A stretch of DNA of 53,578 nt from an uncultured Clostridia bacterium. Lineage in GTDB: Bacteria; Bacillota; Clostridia; TANB77; CAG-508. The notes under the pieces were generated by a model. It had not been told where the DNA came from and ran no database searches. It saw only the letters and a program-made list of their open reading frames with translations. This document shows, in pieces, positions 16,136-24,354 of this stretch (its first letter is position 1; every line of letters begins with the position of its first letter). The stretch covers positions 1 through 53,578 of the forward strand of contig CALXKE010000011.1 in the NCBI GenBank assembly GCA_944388805.1, written 5' to 3'. The position numbers and the translations under genes are program-made.

Positions 16136-17161
16136 TTATGGTTTTGTTTTTTGCATACTTATTTTTATAATTTGAATTAGCCCTATATATCCAAATATCG
16201 GATATAATAAATTTACTAAATTCGAAAAACCAATATTAGAAACCAAAACTGCACTTACACATACTAAAATCGCATAATAGTGATATCTTTTCTTATCTTT
16301 TGCTACATTTTCTAAAAAACTTGTTCCTAAAGAAATACTTGTCGTTAAGATAGAACTTAAGATAATAAATCCATATATATATTCAAATATTGGTGAAATT
16401 CTTGAAGCAACATATACTGCTGGCATCTCTAAATTTGTAATATCTACATCTATTTTTGTTAATATAAAAAATACAATTAATGATAAAACAATTATCAAAA
16501 TAGCAGTTAATCCAGAAATAACCCCTTGTTCTTGTTTATCATTAACAAGATTTCTTAATGCAATTAAAACAGGAATTAATAATATCGTGTTATAACTTCC
16601 ATATAGCACACTATCCAAAATCCATTTCCAACTTGTATTTTCTGATACATAATGAGATATTTCTAATATGTTATTAGAATCTATTACAAACATACCTATT
16701 ATAAATAAACTTCCAATTAATAAAGGAACAATATATTGACTTACCTTAATTAATCCTGACACATCTTTTAAAAATACTAGATAGCAAATGGATGCTAATA
16801 GAATACTTCCAATTAAAGAATCTATTCCAAATTGTTGCTCAAAATATGCTCCAAATCCAGCTATCATGATATAAAATGTGATTAAAATAAATATATTCAT
16901 AATCGTATTAAAAATCTCTAGTTGTTTTTCCTTTTTTATAAAACCTTTTAAAAAACTTTTGTAATTTGTCACTTTATTTTCCTTGCAAATACCTAACACT
17001 TTATATGTAACAAATCCTAATAATACACTAGAAATAATAATTCCTAAAATTCCATTCATCCCATATTGATAAAAAAATATATAAATTTCTTGACCTGATG
17101 CAAATCCGGCTCCTATCAATGTTCCTATGATTACAAATACTGCTTTTAAGCTTTTTTTCAT
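16136..17161 (-). CDS. ykvI: YkvI-family membrane transporter-like protein
   Basis: This is a 341-residue integral membrane protein with about ten hydrophobic helices. The diagnostic N-terminal GTLIGAGFASGQEI lies in the first helix; glycine-rich breaks of this kind are seen in APC-type amino-acid transporters with the LeuT fold. The helix containing YIGLIQIIKIS is at the end. The substrate is unknown. It is transcribed alone, with a terminator behind it and a palindromic element (17264-17372) about 100 bp in front of its start. Confidence 0.8.
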   Translation of the reverse strand: MKKSLKAVFVIIGTLIGAGFASGQEIYIFFYQYGMNGILGIIISSVLLGFVTYKVLGICKENKVTNYKSFLKGFIKKEKQLEIFNTIMNIFILITFYIMIAGFGAYFEQQFGIDSLIGSILLASICYLVFLKDVSGLIKVSQYIVPLLIGSLFIIGMFVIDSNNILEISHYVSENTSWKWILDSVLYGSYNTILLIPVLIALRNLVNDKQEQGVISGLTAILIIVLSLIVFFILTKIDVDITNLEMPAVYVASRISPIFEYIYGFIILSSILTTSISLGTSFLENVAKDKKRYHYYAILVCVSAVLVSNIGFSNLVNLLYPIFGYIGLIQIIKISMQKTKP

Positions 17162-17263
17162 CTCAAAAATCCCTCTTACTATTATAAAATATTCCTTAAT
17201 ATTTCATAATATTCTATGAGATTTTTTCTATTTTATTCAAACAATTTTTGACCCATTTAGACC

Positions 17264-17372
17264 TATTCATCTTAGAATCCCCCCTGGGTAGGGAAAATAT
17301 AGAATATAAAAAAATGAAATGACTTTATATTCTATATTTCCCCTACCCAGGGGGGAATTCCAAGATGGACAA
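17264..17372. mobile_element. Small palindromic hairpin element
   Basis: Long imperfect inverted repeats enclose only ~10 nt. Each arm contains CCCCCCTGGGTAGGG and then ATATAGAATATAAA, with one bulged T and a few mismatches. The complete hairpin would be over 40 bp. A 22-bp stretch (17297-17318) is identical to 10158-10179 inside the MITE-like element, although the tips differ. It lies between the divergently placed ends of the gldG-like gene and the start region of ykvI. There is no coding capacity. Confidence 0.7.
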
Positions 17373-17393
17373 AGAGGAGTGATCAAATAATTC

Positions 17394-19130
17394 CTATTTT
17401 CTTCTTCTTCTCTTTTGCCATACAATTAATCCTACTAAGATAATAATAACTGGCACTGTAAATATGATAATTCTTACAATTGTATCTTGTTGTTCAGTTG
17501 CTGTATATGTTACAGTTCCTGTGCTCTTTCTTGCTGTAATATCTTCTTCTCTATCTGACAAATATGCTAGTGAGTTTAATACCAAATCCTTATTGTATGA
17601 TGACACTTGTATTGCTGAATATTGAGATTCTTGTGTCAATGGGTAATCTGAAATAAAGTAATTTTCTCCATATATAATTAATGTTGATGTTACTGCTGAT
17701 GTTCCTGCTTCTTCATCAGCTTCTGTGATTGTTTTCTCTAATTCCGCACCAACTAGAAAAGAACCTGTTTCTTCACCTTCTGCAGCAGCTGCTGAACTAT
17801 TGTTGAAGTTTGTTCTAAAATATGCTCCTTCACTGGTTGTTGCTAAATCTGTTTCTACCACATTTAAGTCTTCCAATCCATCTTCGTTGATATTAATTTT
17901 AGTTGGACTTGCAAAAATAACACCATCACTATATATATCTTCTGTTATCTTTGAATATCCTAAATTTGGGATAACCAAATCTGGTGAATTTGCTAGCATT
18001 CTTGATGAATCTGTTTCTCTAATAACACCTACATCAAAAGGATTTACTCCATATAAAGCTAACACTTCATTTACATTTGGCAAATCCATTGAAACTGCCA
18101 TTGCTGCATTTAGCCATAAGATATTTCCTCCACGATTAATATAATCGATAATTGCTGTTTTTGCCATATCATTAAAATCTTGTGTTGGTGAAGTAATTAC
18201 TAATGTATCACAATCATCTGGTACATTTCCTGTTGATAAAATATTTAGTGTATCTACTTCTGTAATTTCATTTTGTAAATATACATTTAAATAATACAAA
18301 TTATAATCTAAAGTAAAATCACTATATCCCTCTAGAAAATATACTTTTGGAATATTATCTGTTGTAACAGATACAATAGCACTTGTTAATTTTTCTTCTG
18401 CAATGCTAATCGTTTCATATGTTGTAGTGTCATACGTTACTAAATCACTTGCAGTTAATACTTTTGAACGGTCTCCACATTCTACAATAATTCCTGATGA
18501 ACCAGTATCTTGTATTCCATATTTTTCTACTAAATCTGGTCTACTATCTGCATCTACTGCCTCTACAACAATTCTTTCATTTGCATCTTTATATTGCTTT
18601 GCAAGTGCTACATCTGCATTATCATCTGTATAACCAACAAAATATATATGAACATCTTTATCGATATCCTTTACTCTTTCTTTACTCTCATCTGTTAATG
18701 TATACAATTTTTCTTGTGTTAAATCTATTGGTGTTAAGTCTAAAACTTTCATACCTGTATTAATCCCTAGAAATGCTGCCAATATTAACAACACTAATGA
18801 TAATGTTCTGGTTCCATCAATTAACCATTTTCTTTTTACTGTTTGAACAAATTTACTTGTTTCTTTATCTTTTTTAGCTTTTTTCTTTTTCTCTTTCTTT
18901 TCCTTTTTTTCTTTTTTCTTTTCTTCCTTTGATTTTTTCTCTTTTTTTACTTTTTCTTTTTTTACTTTTTCTTTTTTTACTTTCTCTTTTTTATCTTTTA
19001 CTTTTTCATTATTACTTGTTATTTCATTTTGCGCAGTATCATTTTTGTTTGTCTCATTTTTTATCGTTTCCTTTTTGCTTTTGTCATTTTCTATTTTTTC
19101 GTTTTTTACATTTTCTTCTTCACTTTTCAA
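17394..19130 (-). CDS. GldG-like ABC transporter auxiliary protein
   Basis: This is a 578-residue protein. Residues 1-105 are an extreme Lys/Glu region with tandem VKKEK units. Then come a transmembrane helix (~112-135), a large extracytoplasmic domain of the GldG / DUF4350 type (KLYTLTDESKERVKDI, later INRGGNILWLNAA), and a C-terminal transmembrane helix with an RRRRK tail. Such proteins partner ABC-2 permeases of the GldA/F/G type; the substrate is unknown. It is the last gene of a three-gene operon, 13 bp after the permease. The charged N-terminal extension is absent from typical members. Confidence 0.82.
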   Translation of the reverse strand: MKSEEENVKNEKIENDKSKKETIKNETNKNDTAQNEITSNNEKVKDKKEKVKKEKVKKEKVKKEKKSKEEKKKEKKEKKEKKKKAKKDKETSKFVQTVKRKWLIDGTRTLSLVLLILAAFLGINTGMKVLDLTPIDLTQEKLYTLTDESKERVKDIDKDVHIYFVGYTDDNADVALAKQYKDANERIVVEAVDADSRPDLVEKYGIQDTGSSGIIVECGDRSKVLTASDLVTYDTTTYETISIAEEKLTSAIVSVTTDNIPKVYFLEGYSDFTLDYNLYYLNVYLQNEITEVDTLNILSTGNVPDDCDTLVITSPTQDFNDMAKTAIIDYINRGGNILWLNAAMAVSMDLPNVNEVLALYGVNPFDVGVIRETDSSRMLANSPDLVIPNLGYSKITEDIYSDGVIFASPTKININEDGLEDLNVVETDLATTSEGAYFRTNFNNSSAAAAEGEETGSFLVGAELEKTITEADEEAGTSAVTSTLIIYGENYFISDYPLTQESQYSAIQVSSYNKDLVLNSLAYLSDREEDITARKSTGTVTYTATEQQDTIVRIIIFTVPVIIILVGLIVWQKRRRRK

Positions 19131-19143
19131 TTTTACTAACCTC

Positions 19144-19824
19144 CTATCTTACACTTTTTCTTCTTTGCATTACTATGATTGTAAATAGTAAGCACATAAT
19201 TGTAAATGTTATATAAATTACTGTATCTGCAATATCAATTTGTCCATTAGGAAAATTAGTAAATAAATTGATTAATGAAAAATCTGCAAACACATCACTA
19301 AAGTTTGGCAAAAACCATGAAAATATGAAAAATGCTATTGTTATAACTCCTGCTATGATTTGATTTTCTGTTATACTTGAAGCCAATAATCCAAATGATA
19401 TATAGCTCATAGCAAGTAATAAAAATCCTAATAAAGTAACCAATGCTGTTGTTATATGTGGTGTACCAAAATATGCTAGTATTCCAAAATATAAAAATGT
19501 ACAAAGCTCAGTTATGATTACAATTAGTGTTGCTGATATAAATTTTCCTAACACGATTTTGGTAATGCTGACAGGTGATGTTAATAATAATTGCTCTGTT
19601 CCTGTTTTTCTCTCTTCTGCCAATGTTCTCATGGTAAGAATTGGTGTAATAAATGTTAAAATAGTTGCTCCTGAATAGAATATGTATTCAAAATTCGTAC
19701 TTTGATAGTAGAATACATCTGTATAGAAAAATATACTAAACATAATTAAAAATAGACCTATAAATACATATCCTACTGGTGAAAAGAAATATGTTTTAAA
19801 TTCTTTTTTGATAATTGCCCACAT
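19144..19824 (-). CDS. ABC-2 type permease (GldF-like)
   Basis: This is a 226-residue integral membrane protein with six predicted helices. It begins MWAIIKKEFKTYFFSPVGYVFIG and has the MRTLAEERKTGTEQLLLTSPVS motif characteristic of GldF-like ABC-2 permeases. The start codon overlaps the stop codon of the ATPase gene by one base (TAATG), giving translational coupling. With the neighbours it forms a complete ATPase-permease-auxiliary system. Confidence 0.88.
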   Translation of the reverse strand: MWAIIKKEFKTYFFSPVGYVFIGLFLIMFSIFFYTDVFYYQSTNFEYIFYSGATILTFITPILTMRTLAEERKTGTEQLLLTSPVSITKIVLGKFISATLIVIITELCTFLYFGILAYFGTPHITTALVTLLGFLLLAMSYISFGLLASSITENQIIAGVITIAFFIFSWFLPNFSDVFADFSLINLFTNFPNGQIDIADTVIYITFTIMCLLFTIIVMQRRKSVR

Positions 19825-20765
19825 TATTTATTTCCTCCTTCTATTAATTTTATAAATGCATCTTCTAATGTCGTATCTGCTTTTTTCATTTCAAATATGG
19901 TTATATTTTCTTTTGCAAATTCAGAGAAAATCTTCTTCCTCAAATCAACACCTTTATCTGCTTCAATCAAATATTGTTTTGTTTTATCTTCATTTTCTTG
20001 AACGAGTTGTATATTTTTTATTTCTTTTATTTTATCCTTCATAGTGTCTATTTTGTTATCTGTATCCTCAACTGTAACATAGATACAGTTATTATTGCTT
20101 ACTTTATTCTCTAGATTCTCTGGTGTATCAATTGCTACAATTTTACCTTTATTGATAATAATAACTTTGTTACAAATTTGGCTAACTTCTGACAAGATAT
20201 GAGAACTTAGTATAACTGTATGTGTTTTTCCAAGTTCTTTGATTAGATTTCTAATTTCCGTAATTTGTTTTGGATCTAATCCTACAGTTGGTTCGTCTAA
20301 TATCAATATTTTAGGTTCTCCAACTAAAGCACCTGCCATACTAACTCTTTGTTTATATCCTCTTGATAGATTTTTCGTTAATTTATTTTGAACATCTTTT
20401 AATCCTGTTTGTTCAATGACTTTTTGTACTTTTTCTTTTCTTTCTTTTCTATTTACTTGTTTTAATTCTGCCATATATGTTACAAATTCTTTTACTGTTA
20501 AATCTGTATAAAGAGGTACGCCCTCTGGCATATATCCAATTTGCTTTTTTGCCTTTTTTGGTTTTTTTAATGTGCTATATCCCTCAATGGTCACTTCTCC
20601 TGATGTTTGTTCTATGTAACCAGTTAGGATATTCATTGTTGTACTTTTTCCAGCACCATTAGGGCCAAGCAAACCTACGATTTCTCCCTCATTAATGGTA
20701 AAACTGATATCTTCTACGGCTACAGCTTTTCCATACTTTTTTGTAACATTTTTTACCTCTATCAC
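19824..20765 (-). CDS. ABC transporter ATP-binding protein (GldA-like)
   Basis: This is a 313-residue ATPase. Walker A is GPNGAGKST (~35-43), the signature is LSRGYKQRV (an R in place of the usual first G), Walker B is ILILDEPTVGLDP, and the H-loop is LSSHIL. A C-terminal extension of ~90 residues is typical of ABC-2 exporters with DUF4162-like tails. It is the first gene of the operon; AGGAGG lies before the start. It drives the GldF-like permease. Confidence 0.9.
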   Translation of the reverse strand: MIEVKNVTKKYGKAVAVEDISFTINEGEIVGLLGPNGAGKSTTMNILTGYIEQTSGEVTIEGYSTLKKPKKAKKQIGYMPEGVPLYTDLTVKEFVTYMAELKQVNRKERKEKVQKVIEQTGLKDVQNKLTKNLSRGYKQRVSMAGALVGEPKILILDEPTVGLDPKQITEIRNLIKELGKTHTVILSSHILSEVSQICNKVIIINKGKIVAIDTPENLENKVSNNNCIYVTVEDTDNKIDTMKDKIKEIKNIQLVQENEDKTKQYLIEADKGVDLRKKIFSEFAKENITIFEMKKADTTLEDAFIKLIEGGNK

Positions 20766-20965
20766 AAAAATTCCTCCTTTAATTTTATTTATATCATGAC
20801 CATATTATCATTTATCTTTATTAATGTAAAGAATTTCACAAAAATTTCACATTATTTACTTAGGGATTCTTGTATTTGCTAATTTTGATAAGTAGTATTT
20901 TCTATTATTTTTTCATAAAATCTTTTTACTTTACATATGAATTAGTTAGGAAATGAGGTTAAATT

Positions 20966-21580
20966 ATGAATAGTTTATATCCCTTATTATTATCTTTCGC
21001 AATTATCTTTTTTGCGGAATTAGGAGATAAAACACAAATTATGGTTTTATCTTTTTCTACAAAAAGTAAAATGAAACACATTCTATTAGGTATTTCCCTA
21101 GGGACATTCCTTAGTCATGGATTGGCTATCCTTTTTGGTAGTCGCTTAGGCTCTATTCATAATGAATATGTTTCATATTATTTAAACATTTTTACATATA
21201 TTTCTTTCATTTTATTTGGAATGTTTGGCTTTATCTCAATGAAAACAAAATCATCTGATAATAAAGAAAATCATAAGACAGGTCTCATTTCTAAGTTATG
21301 TAATTTGAAAATAAATTATGTATTCCTTATTGCTTTTTGCATACTTATTGGGGAATTAGGAGATAAAACTTTTCTTTCTTCTATTGGCCTTGGTATTCAA
21401 TACCCAGATTACAAGATTTCTTTAATCATCGGATCTATCTTAGGAATGGTTTGCAGTAATTTACTTGCAATTATTTTTGGGAAACTTTTGAGTATGAAAT
21501 TTCGTCAGAATGTCATAGAAATCATTTCGAATAGTTTATTTATTGTTTTTGGTATTATGGGTCTAATTTTTAATATTTAA
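20966..21580 (+). CDS. TMEM165/GDT1 family cation transporter
   Basis: This is a 204-residue membrane protein of six predicted helices in two homologous halves. Each half carries the family motif E-x-G-D-K-T: AELGDKTQ at ~17-24 and GELGDKTF at ~132-139. Bacterial relatives export Mn2+ and eukaryotic ones move Ca2+/Mn2+/H+. GAGGT lies 7 nt before ATG. Single gene, divergent from the ABC operon; the 200-bp divergent region holds both promoters. Whether Mn2+ controls it cannot be seen from sequence. Confidence 0.87.
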   Translation: MNSLYPLLLSFAIIFFAELGDKTQIMVLSFSTKSKMKHILLGISLGTFLSHGLAILFGSRLGSIHNEYVSYYLNIFTYISFILFGMFGFISMKTKSSDNKENHKTGLISKLCNLKINYVFLIAFCILIGELGDKTFLSSIGLGIQYPDYKISLIIGSILGMVCSNLLAIIFGKLLSMKFRQNVIEIISNSLFIVFGIMGLIFNI

Positions 21581-21604
21581 GTTACAGTTCAGACTAACTG
21601 TAAC
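21581..21604. repeat. Short hairpin repeat
   Basis: GTTACAGTT-CAGACT-AACTGTAAC forms a perfect 9-bp stem directly after the stop codon of the GDT1 gene. No T-run follows, so it is a weak terminator at best. The first 15 bp recur at 14188-14202. Confidence 0.5.
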
Positions 21605-21643
21605 AATTATTCACGATTTTTTTGAATTTTTGTCTTAAAATTA

Positions 21644-21672
21644 TTGACACAAGTCCACATTTGTGCTATTAT
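21644..21672 (+). promoter_or_regulatory. Promoter of tRNA-Arg
   Basis: TTGACA, 17-bp spacer, TATTAT, 20 bp before the tRNA. Confidence 0.8.
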
Positions 21673-21692
21673 AGTTATTGTTATTTAGCCAT

Positions 21693-21769
<77 letters not shown>

Positions 21770-21772
21770 AAA

Positions 21773-21801
21773 AACAAGAGTTTTCAAACTCTTGTTTTTT
21801 T
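21773..21801 (+). terminator. Terminator of tRNA-Arg
   Basis: An 11-bp stem (ACAAGAGTTT / AAACTCTTGT) with a minimal loop and seven Ts. Confidence 0.85.
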
Positions 21802-21882
21802 ATCTTATTTTGTTTTTATATTATATCTTTAATTCTATAAAAAGTAAAAGCATCTTGCGACGTCTTCACCAATTTACTGTAC

Positions 21883-22350
21883 TTAAACACTTTTACAAAC
21901 ATCTATCCATTTTTCATAATTTGATGTCTTTTCTAATTCTTCAATCGTTAACTTTATCGCACTATTAGAACTTCCACAAGCAGGATAAATAACAGGAAAT
22001 CTTTTTAGTGAATCATCTAAATATACTTGTACACCATCTCTAATTCCAAAAGGGCAAACACCTCCAACTTCATGTCCCACTAATCTTTCGACATCTTCAA
22101 ATGGAATCATTTTTGCTTTTGTGTGAAATTCTGCTTTATATTTTGAATTATCTATTTTCTTATCTCCTGCCACTACAATTAAAATTGGTTTATCTTCTAC
22201 GATAAAAGATAAAGTTTTCGCAATCTCCTCTTCCTTGCAATTTACTGCTTTTGCTGCCTCTTCAACTGTTGCTGAAGAAACTGAAAACTCCATGATTTTA
22301 TTCTCTAATCCATATTTTTCTAAGTATTCTTTTGCTTTTATAAATGACAT
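21883..22350 (-). CDS. ybaK: YbaK/EbsC-type aminoacyl-tRNA deacylase
   Basis: This is a 155-residue protein of the YbaK/ProX editing family, which hydrolyses mischarged tRNAs (for example Cys-tRNA-Pro). The conserved features are ILIVVAGDKKID (with the essential lysine region), GHEVGGVCPFGI and IYPACGSSNSAIKLT. I start at ATG 22350 (MSFIKAKEYL), which matches family length and has GTGAG 7 nt upstream; the GTG at 22362 lies inside that site. It follows the Fic gene by 31 bp on the same strand and may be co-transcribed. Confidence 0.88.
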   Translation of the reverse strand: MSFIKAKEYLEKYGLENKIMEFSVSSATVEEAAKAVNCKEEEIAKTLSFIVEDKPILIVVAGDKKIDNSKYKAEFHTKAKMIPFEDVERLVGHEVGGVCPFGIRDGVQVYLDDSLKRFPVIYPACGSSNSAIKLTIEELEKTSNYEKWIDVCKSV

Positions 22351-22381
22351 ATCTATTCTCACTTTCTATTTTTTTATTTCT

Positions 22382-22978
22382 CTATTCTTCTTTTTCTAAA
22401 CATTCAGATATGATAGTCTCTAATTGTGTGGTATCTACTACAGAACGAATGCAGGCATGTAACATTTCTTTTGGATTGATATTTTTTAAATTTAAAACAT
22501 ATCCATTCTTATATGCTAACTGCCTGATAAATTCTCTAATTGTTCTTCCATTTCCTTCTCTAAAAGGATGTAATACATTTAATTCTGCCATATAATATGA
22601 CAATCTTTTGATAAATGTATCCCTATCTAAGTTCTGTAAATAATTTTCTTCTTTTAGCTGATCTAATAATTTTTTTAATTGATCTTCTATATATTCCCAT
22701 TCGGCAAAACTAAAATTTCCCTTTGCTATATTTTCATTTCTGAAAAGACCCGCAAATGGATAGATATCCTCAAAAAGAAATTTATGAATTCCAACAAAAT
22801 GTGTAATATCAAAATTTCCTATTTGATGATTTTGTCTTAATTCATATAATTTTGCTAAAACAATCTTTCTTTCAATTTCTTCTAATTTTTTATTATCATG
22901 TATATCAAACTTATTCACTAATACATCACTATCTTTATAGCAATATATGGAATTTCTAGCTTCATATAAATCACTCAT
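22382..22978 (-). CDS. fic: Fic-domain protein (probable AMPylating toxin, class I)
   Basis: This is a 198-residue protein with a complete Fic catalytic motif HPFREGNGRTIR (His137 to Arg148) and the beta-hairpin region IAKGNFSFAEW. Fic enzymes transfer AMP to target proteins. No inhibitory S/T-x-x-x-E-G/N helix is seen within the protein, so it would be of the class regulated by a separate antitoxin. A 55-residue ORF ends 12 bp upstream and is a candidate for it. The role as toxin is inferred from family and arrangement. Confidence 0.87.
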   Translation of the reverse strand: MSDLYEARNSIYCYKDSDVLVNKFDIHDNKKLEEIERKIVLAKLYELRQNHQIGNFDITHFVGIHKFLFEDIYPFAGLFRNENIAKGNFSFAEWEYIEDQLKKLLDQLKEENYLQNLDRDTFIKRLSYYMAELNVLHPFREGNGRTIREFIRQLAYKNGYVLNLKNINPKEMLHACIRSVVDTTQLETIISECLEKEE

Positions 22979-22990
22979 AAGACATTCTCC

Positions 22991-23158
22991 TTACATGGTT
23001 GTTTTTTTGATTATATCAATCATCTCAGGCATTGTGATTTCATTGTCAAAATATCTTCGTAATAGTGCCACATCTTCTTCTGTAACATGCATATCTTCTA
23101 TTGCTAAATCTTGTTTTAAATTTTCTATATCAAATTCAAATTTTTCCTCTCGATTCAT
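22991..23158 (-). CDS. Small putative antitoxin of Fic (VbhA-like position)
   Basis: This is a 55-residue ORF (begins MNREEKFEF) with GGAGG 5 nt before ATG, ending 12 bp before the Fic gene. Its C-terminal half (EEDVALLRRYFDNEITMPEMIDII) resembles the ends of short antitoxins of class I Fic toxins in helix pattern. The canonical inhibitory S/T-x-x-x-E-G/N motif is not obvious (RRYFDNEI is the nearest match, lacking Ser/Thr). The gene is convincing; the antitoxin function is inferred from position. Confidence 0.65.
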   Translation of the reverse strand: MNREEKFEFDIENLKQDLAIEDMHVTEEDVALLRRYFDNEITMPEMIDIIKKTTM

Positions 23159-23207
23159 GTTTCCTCCTTAGATATCTCTATTTTTAACACACATATATAT
23201 TATACCA

Positions 23208-23247
23208 CAAAAAGCAGTAAATTACTACCAAAATTTACCGCTTTTTT
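23208..23247 (-). terminator. Possible terminator downstream of pentapeptide gene
   Basis: An imperfect stem AAAAGCaGTAAATT / AATTTACcGCTTTT has a T-run on both sides. For minus-strand transcripts from 23479 it would act after the transcript has crossed the repeat at 23262-23446. Confidence 0.5.
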
Positions 23248-23261
23248 ATAAATATAAAAAA

Positions 23262-23446
23262 GTTCAAAGTCCAATTCCTCGGAGGTATATATATTATATT
23301 TTAAGCGGGTTTCGTGGGGACCGACACGCTACATACTCTTAATAAATCAGCGACAGTCCCGTGGGAGCTGATTTAGTTAGAGTATGTAAAGTGTTGGGAT
23401 AGCGAAAAATATAATATATATACCTCCGAGGAATTGGACTTTGAAC
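23262..23446. repeat. 183-bp palindromic structured repeat, copy 1
   Basis: Perfect 40-bp inverted arms (23263-23302 and 23406-23445, tips TTCAAAGTCC / GGACTTTGAA, plus one more G/C pair outside) enclose a 103-nt core. The core is GC-richer than its surroundings and 101 of 103 nt are identical to copy 2 (28932-29114). It can fold: CCGACAC/GTGTTGG, TACATACTCT/AGAGTATGTA and AAATCAGC/GCTGATTT stack into one long stem, and loop GTCCC can pair with GGGAC in the 5' bulge. No coding capacity and no obvious target duplication. It lies intergenically, downstream of the pentapeptide gene. Confidence 0.9.
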
Positions 23447-23478
23447 AATCATAATTTTGTTGCAGATTATCTTTACTT

Positions 23479-24126
23479 CTATTTAATTTTCAATCCTAAT
23501 AGTTTTGATAATTCCAATGCTTGAAATTCATTTACAATAGCACCATTTAAATCTGATATATTTACAGTAATTCCATTGAAATCACATGTAGAAAAATCAA
23601 TCCCTTTTAACTTCGTTCTAACCAATTCACATTTATTCAGATCACATTCTGAAAATACAATATCTTTCCATGTAACTTCATTCATACTACTACTTTGCAA
23701 ATTCGTATTTTCCATTTTCACATCTCTAAAATTCGCTTCTGAAAAATTCACATAAGCCAAATTAGATTCTTTAATATAGGTATTAAAAATATCTGCTTCT
23801 ATAGCTTCACAGCCTGTTAATTTGCAATTTATAAATTCTACTCTATTAAATCCAGCTTTACTAAAATTCGAGTTAGAAAAATCACAATTTTGAAATATGA
23901 CATCTGAAAAATAAGCATTTTCGAAATTAGAGCGTATGATTTTACAAGATTCAAATACACAATTTCTAAATTCATATTTCTCAGCTTCTATCTTTTCTTC
24001 TTCTGCATCTTTAAATCGTTTTTCTCGTATCTCGTATTTTTCAGAATTTTCTAAGATTTCTTTTTTAAAATCTGCTATTTCTTCTATTTTTAATAGTTTT
24101 GGTTTTTGTATTTCCAGCTTACTCAC
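23479..24126 (-). CDS. Pentapeptide-repeat protein
   Basis: This is a 215-residue protein. After a ~50-residue helical start, residues ~50-200 consist of A(D/N)LXX-like units (FRNCVFESC, ANFRDVKMENTNLQSSSMNE, CDLNKCELVRTKLKGIDFSTC) that form a right-handed quadrilateral beta-helix. Some members of this family (Qnr, MfpA) mimic DNA and bind gyrase; most are uncharacterised. Cysteine is unusually frequent at the repeat positions. It is the last gene of a run on the minus strand, 8 bp after the small HTH gene. Confidence 0.85.
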   Translation of the reverse strand: MSKLEIQKPKLLKIEEIADFKKEILENSEKYEIREKRFKDAEEEKIEAEKYEFRNCVFESCKIIRSNFENAYFSDVIFQNCDFSNSNFSKAGFNRVEFINCKLTGCEAIEADIFNTYIKESNLAYVNFSEANFRDVKMENTNLQSSSMNEVTWKDIVFSECDLNKCELVRTKLKGIDFSTCDFNGITVNISDLNGAIVNEFQALELSKLLGLKIK

Positions 24127-24134
24127 TTTCCTTT

Positions 24135-24341
24135 CTAATCTTCCCTATATTCCAAAATATCTCCTGGTGTACAATGTAATGCTTTACAAATTGCATCTAA
24201 AGTTGAAAATCGAATGGCTTTTCCTTTATTCGTTTTTAATATGGAAAGATTTGCTTGTGTAATGCCTATTTTTTCAGCTAATTCTTGTGAACTCATTTTT
24301 CTTTTTGCTAACATCACATCTAAATTTACAACAATTGACAT
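24135..24341 (-). CDS. Small XRE/Cro-type HTH regulator
   Basis: This is a 68-residue protein consisting of a single helix-turn-helix domain (KRKMSSQELAEKIGITQANLSILKTNKGKAIRF, ending HCTPGDILEYRED). It belongs to the YozG-like group that usually pairs with a DUF2975 membrane protein, which is exactly the gene upstream (13 bp gap). AGGGA lies before the start. Together they form a two-gene signalling unit of unknown signal. Confidence 0.87.
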   Translation of the reverse strand: MSIVVNLDVMLAKRKMSSQELAEKIGITQANLSILKTNKGKAIRFSTLDAICKALHCTPGDILEYRED

Positions 24342-24354
24342 ATCTTTCCCTCCT

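Noticed and set aside
23262..23446. Rho-independent terminator explanation for the 183-bp repeat
   Set aside because: The arms are 40 bp with no terminal T-run, the loop is a conserved 103-nt core, and a second copy lies upstream of two divergent genes where no terminator is needed.
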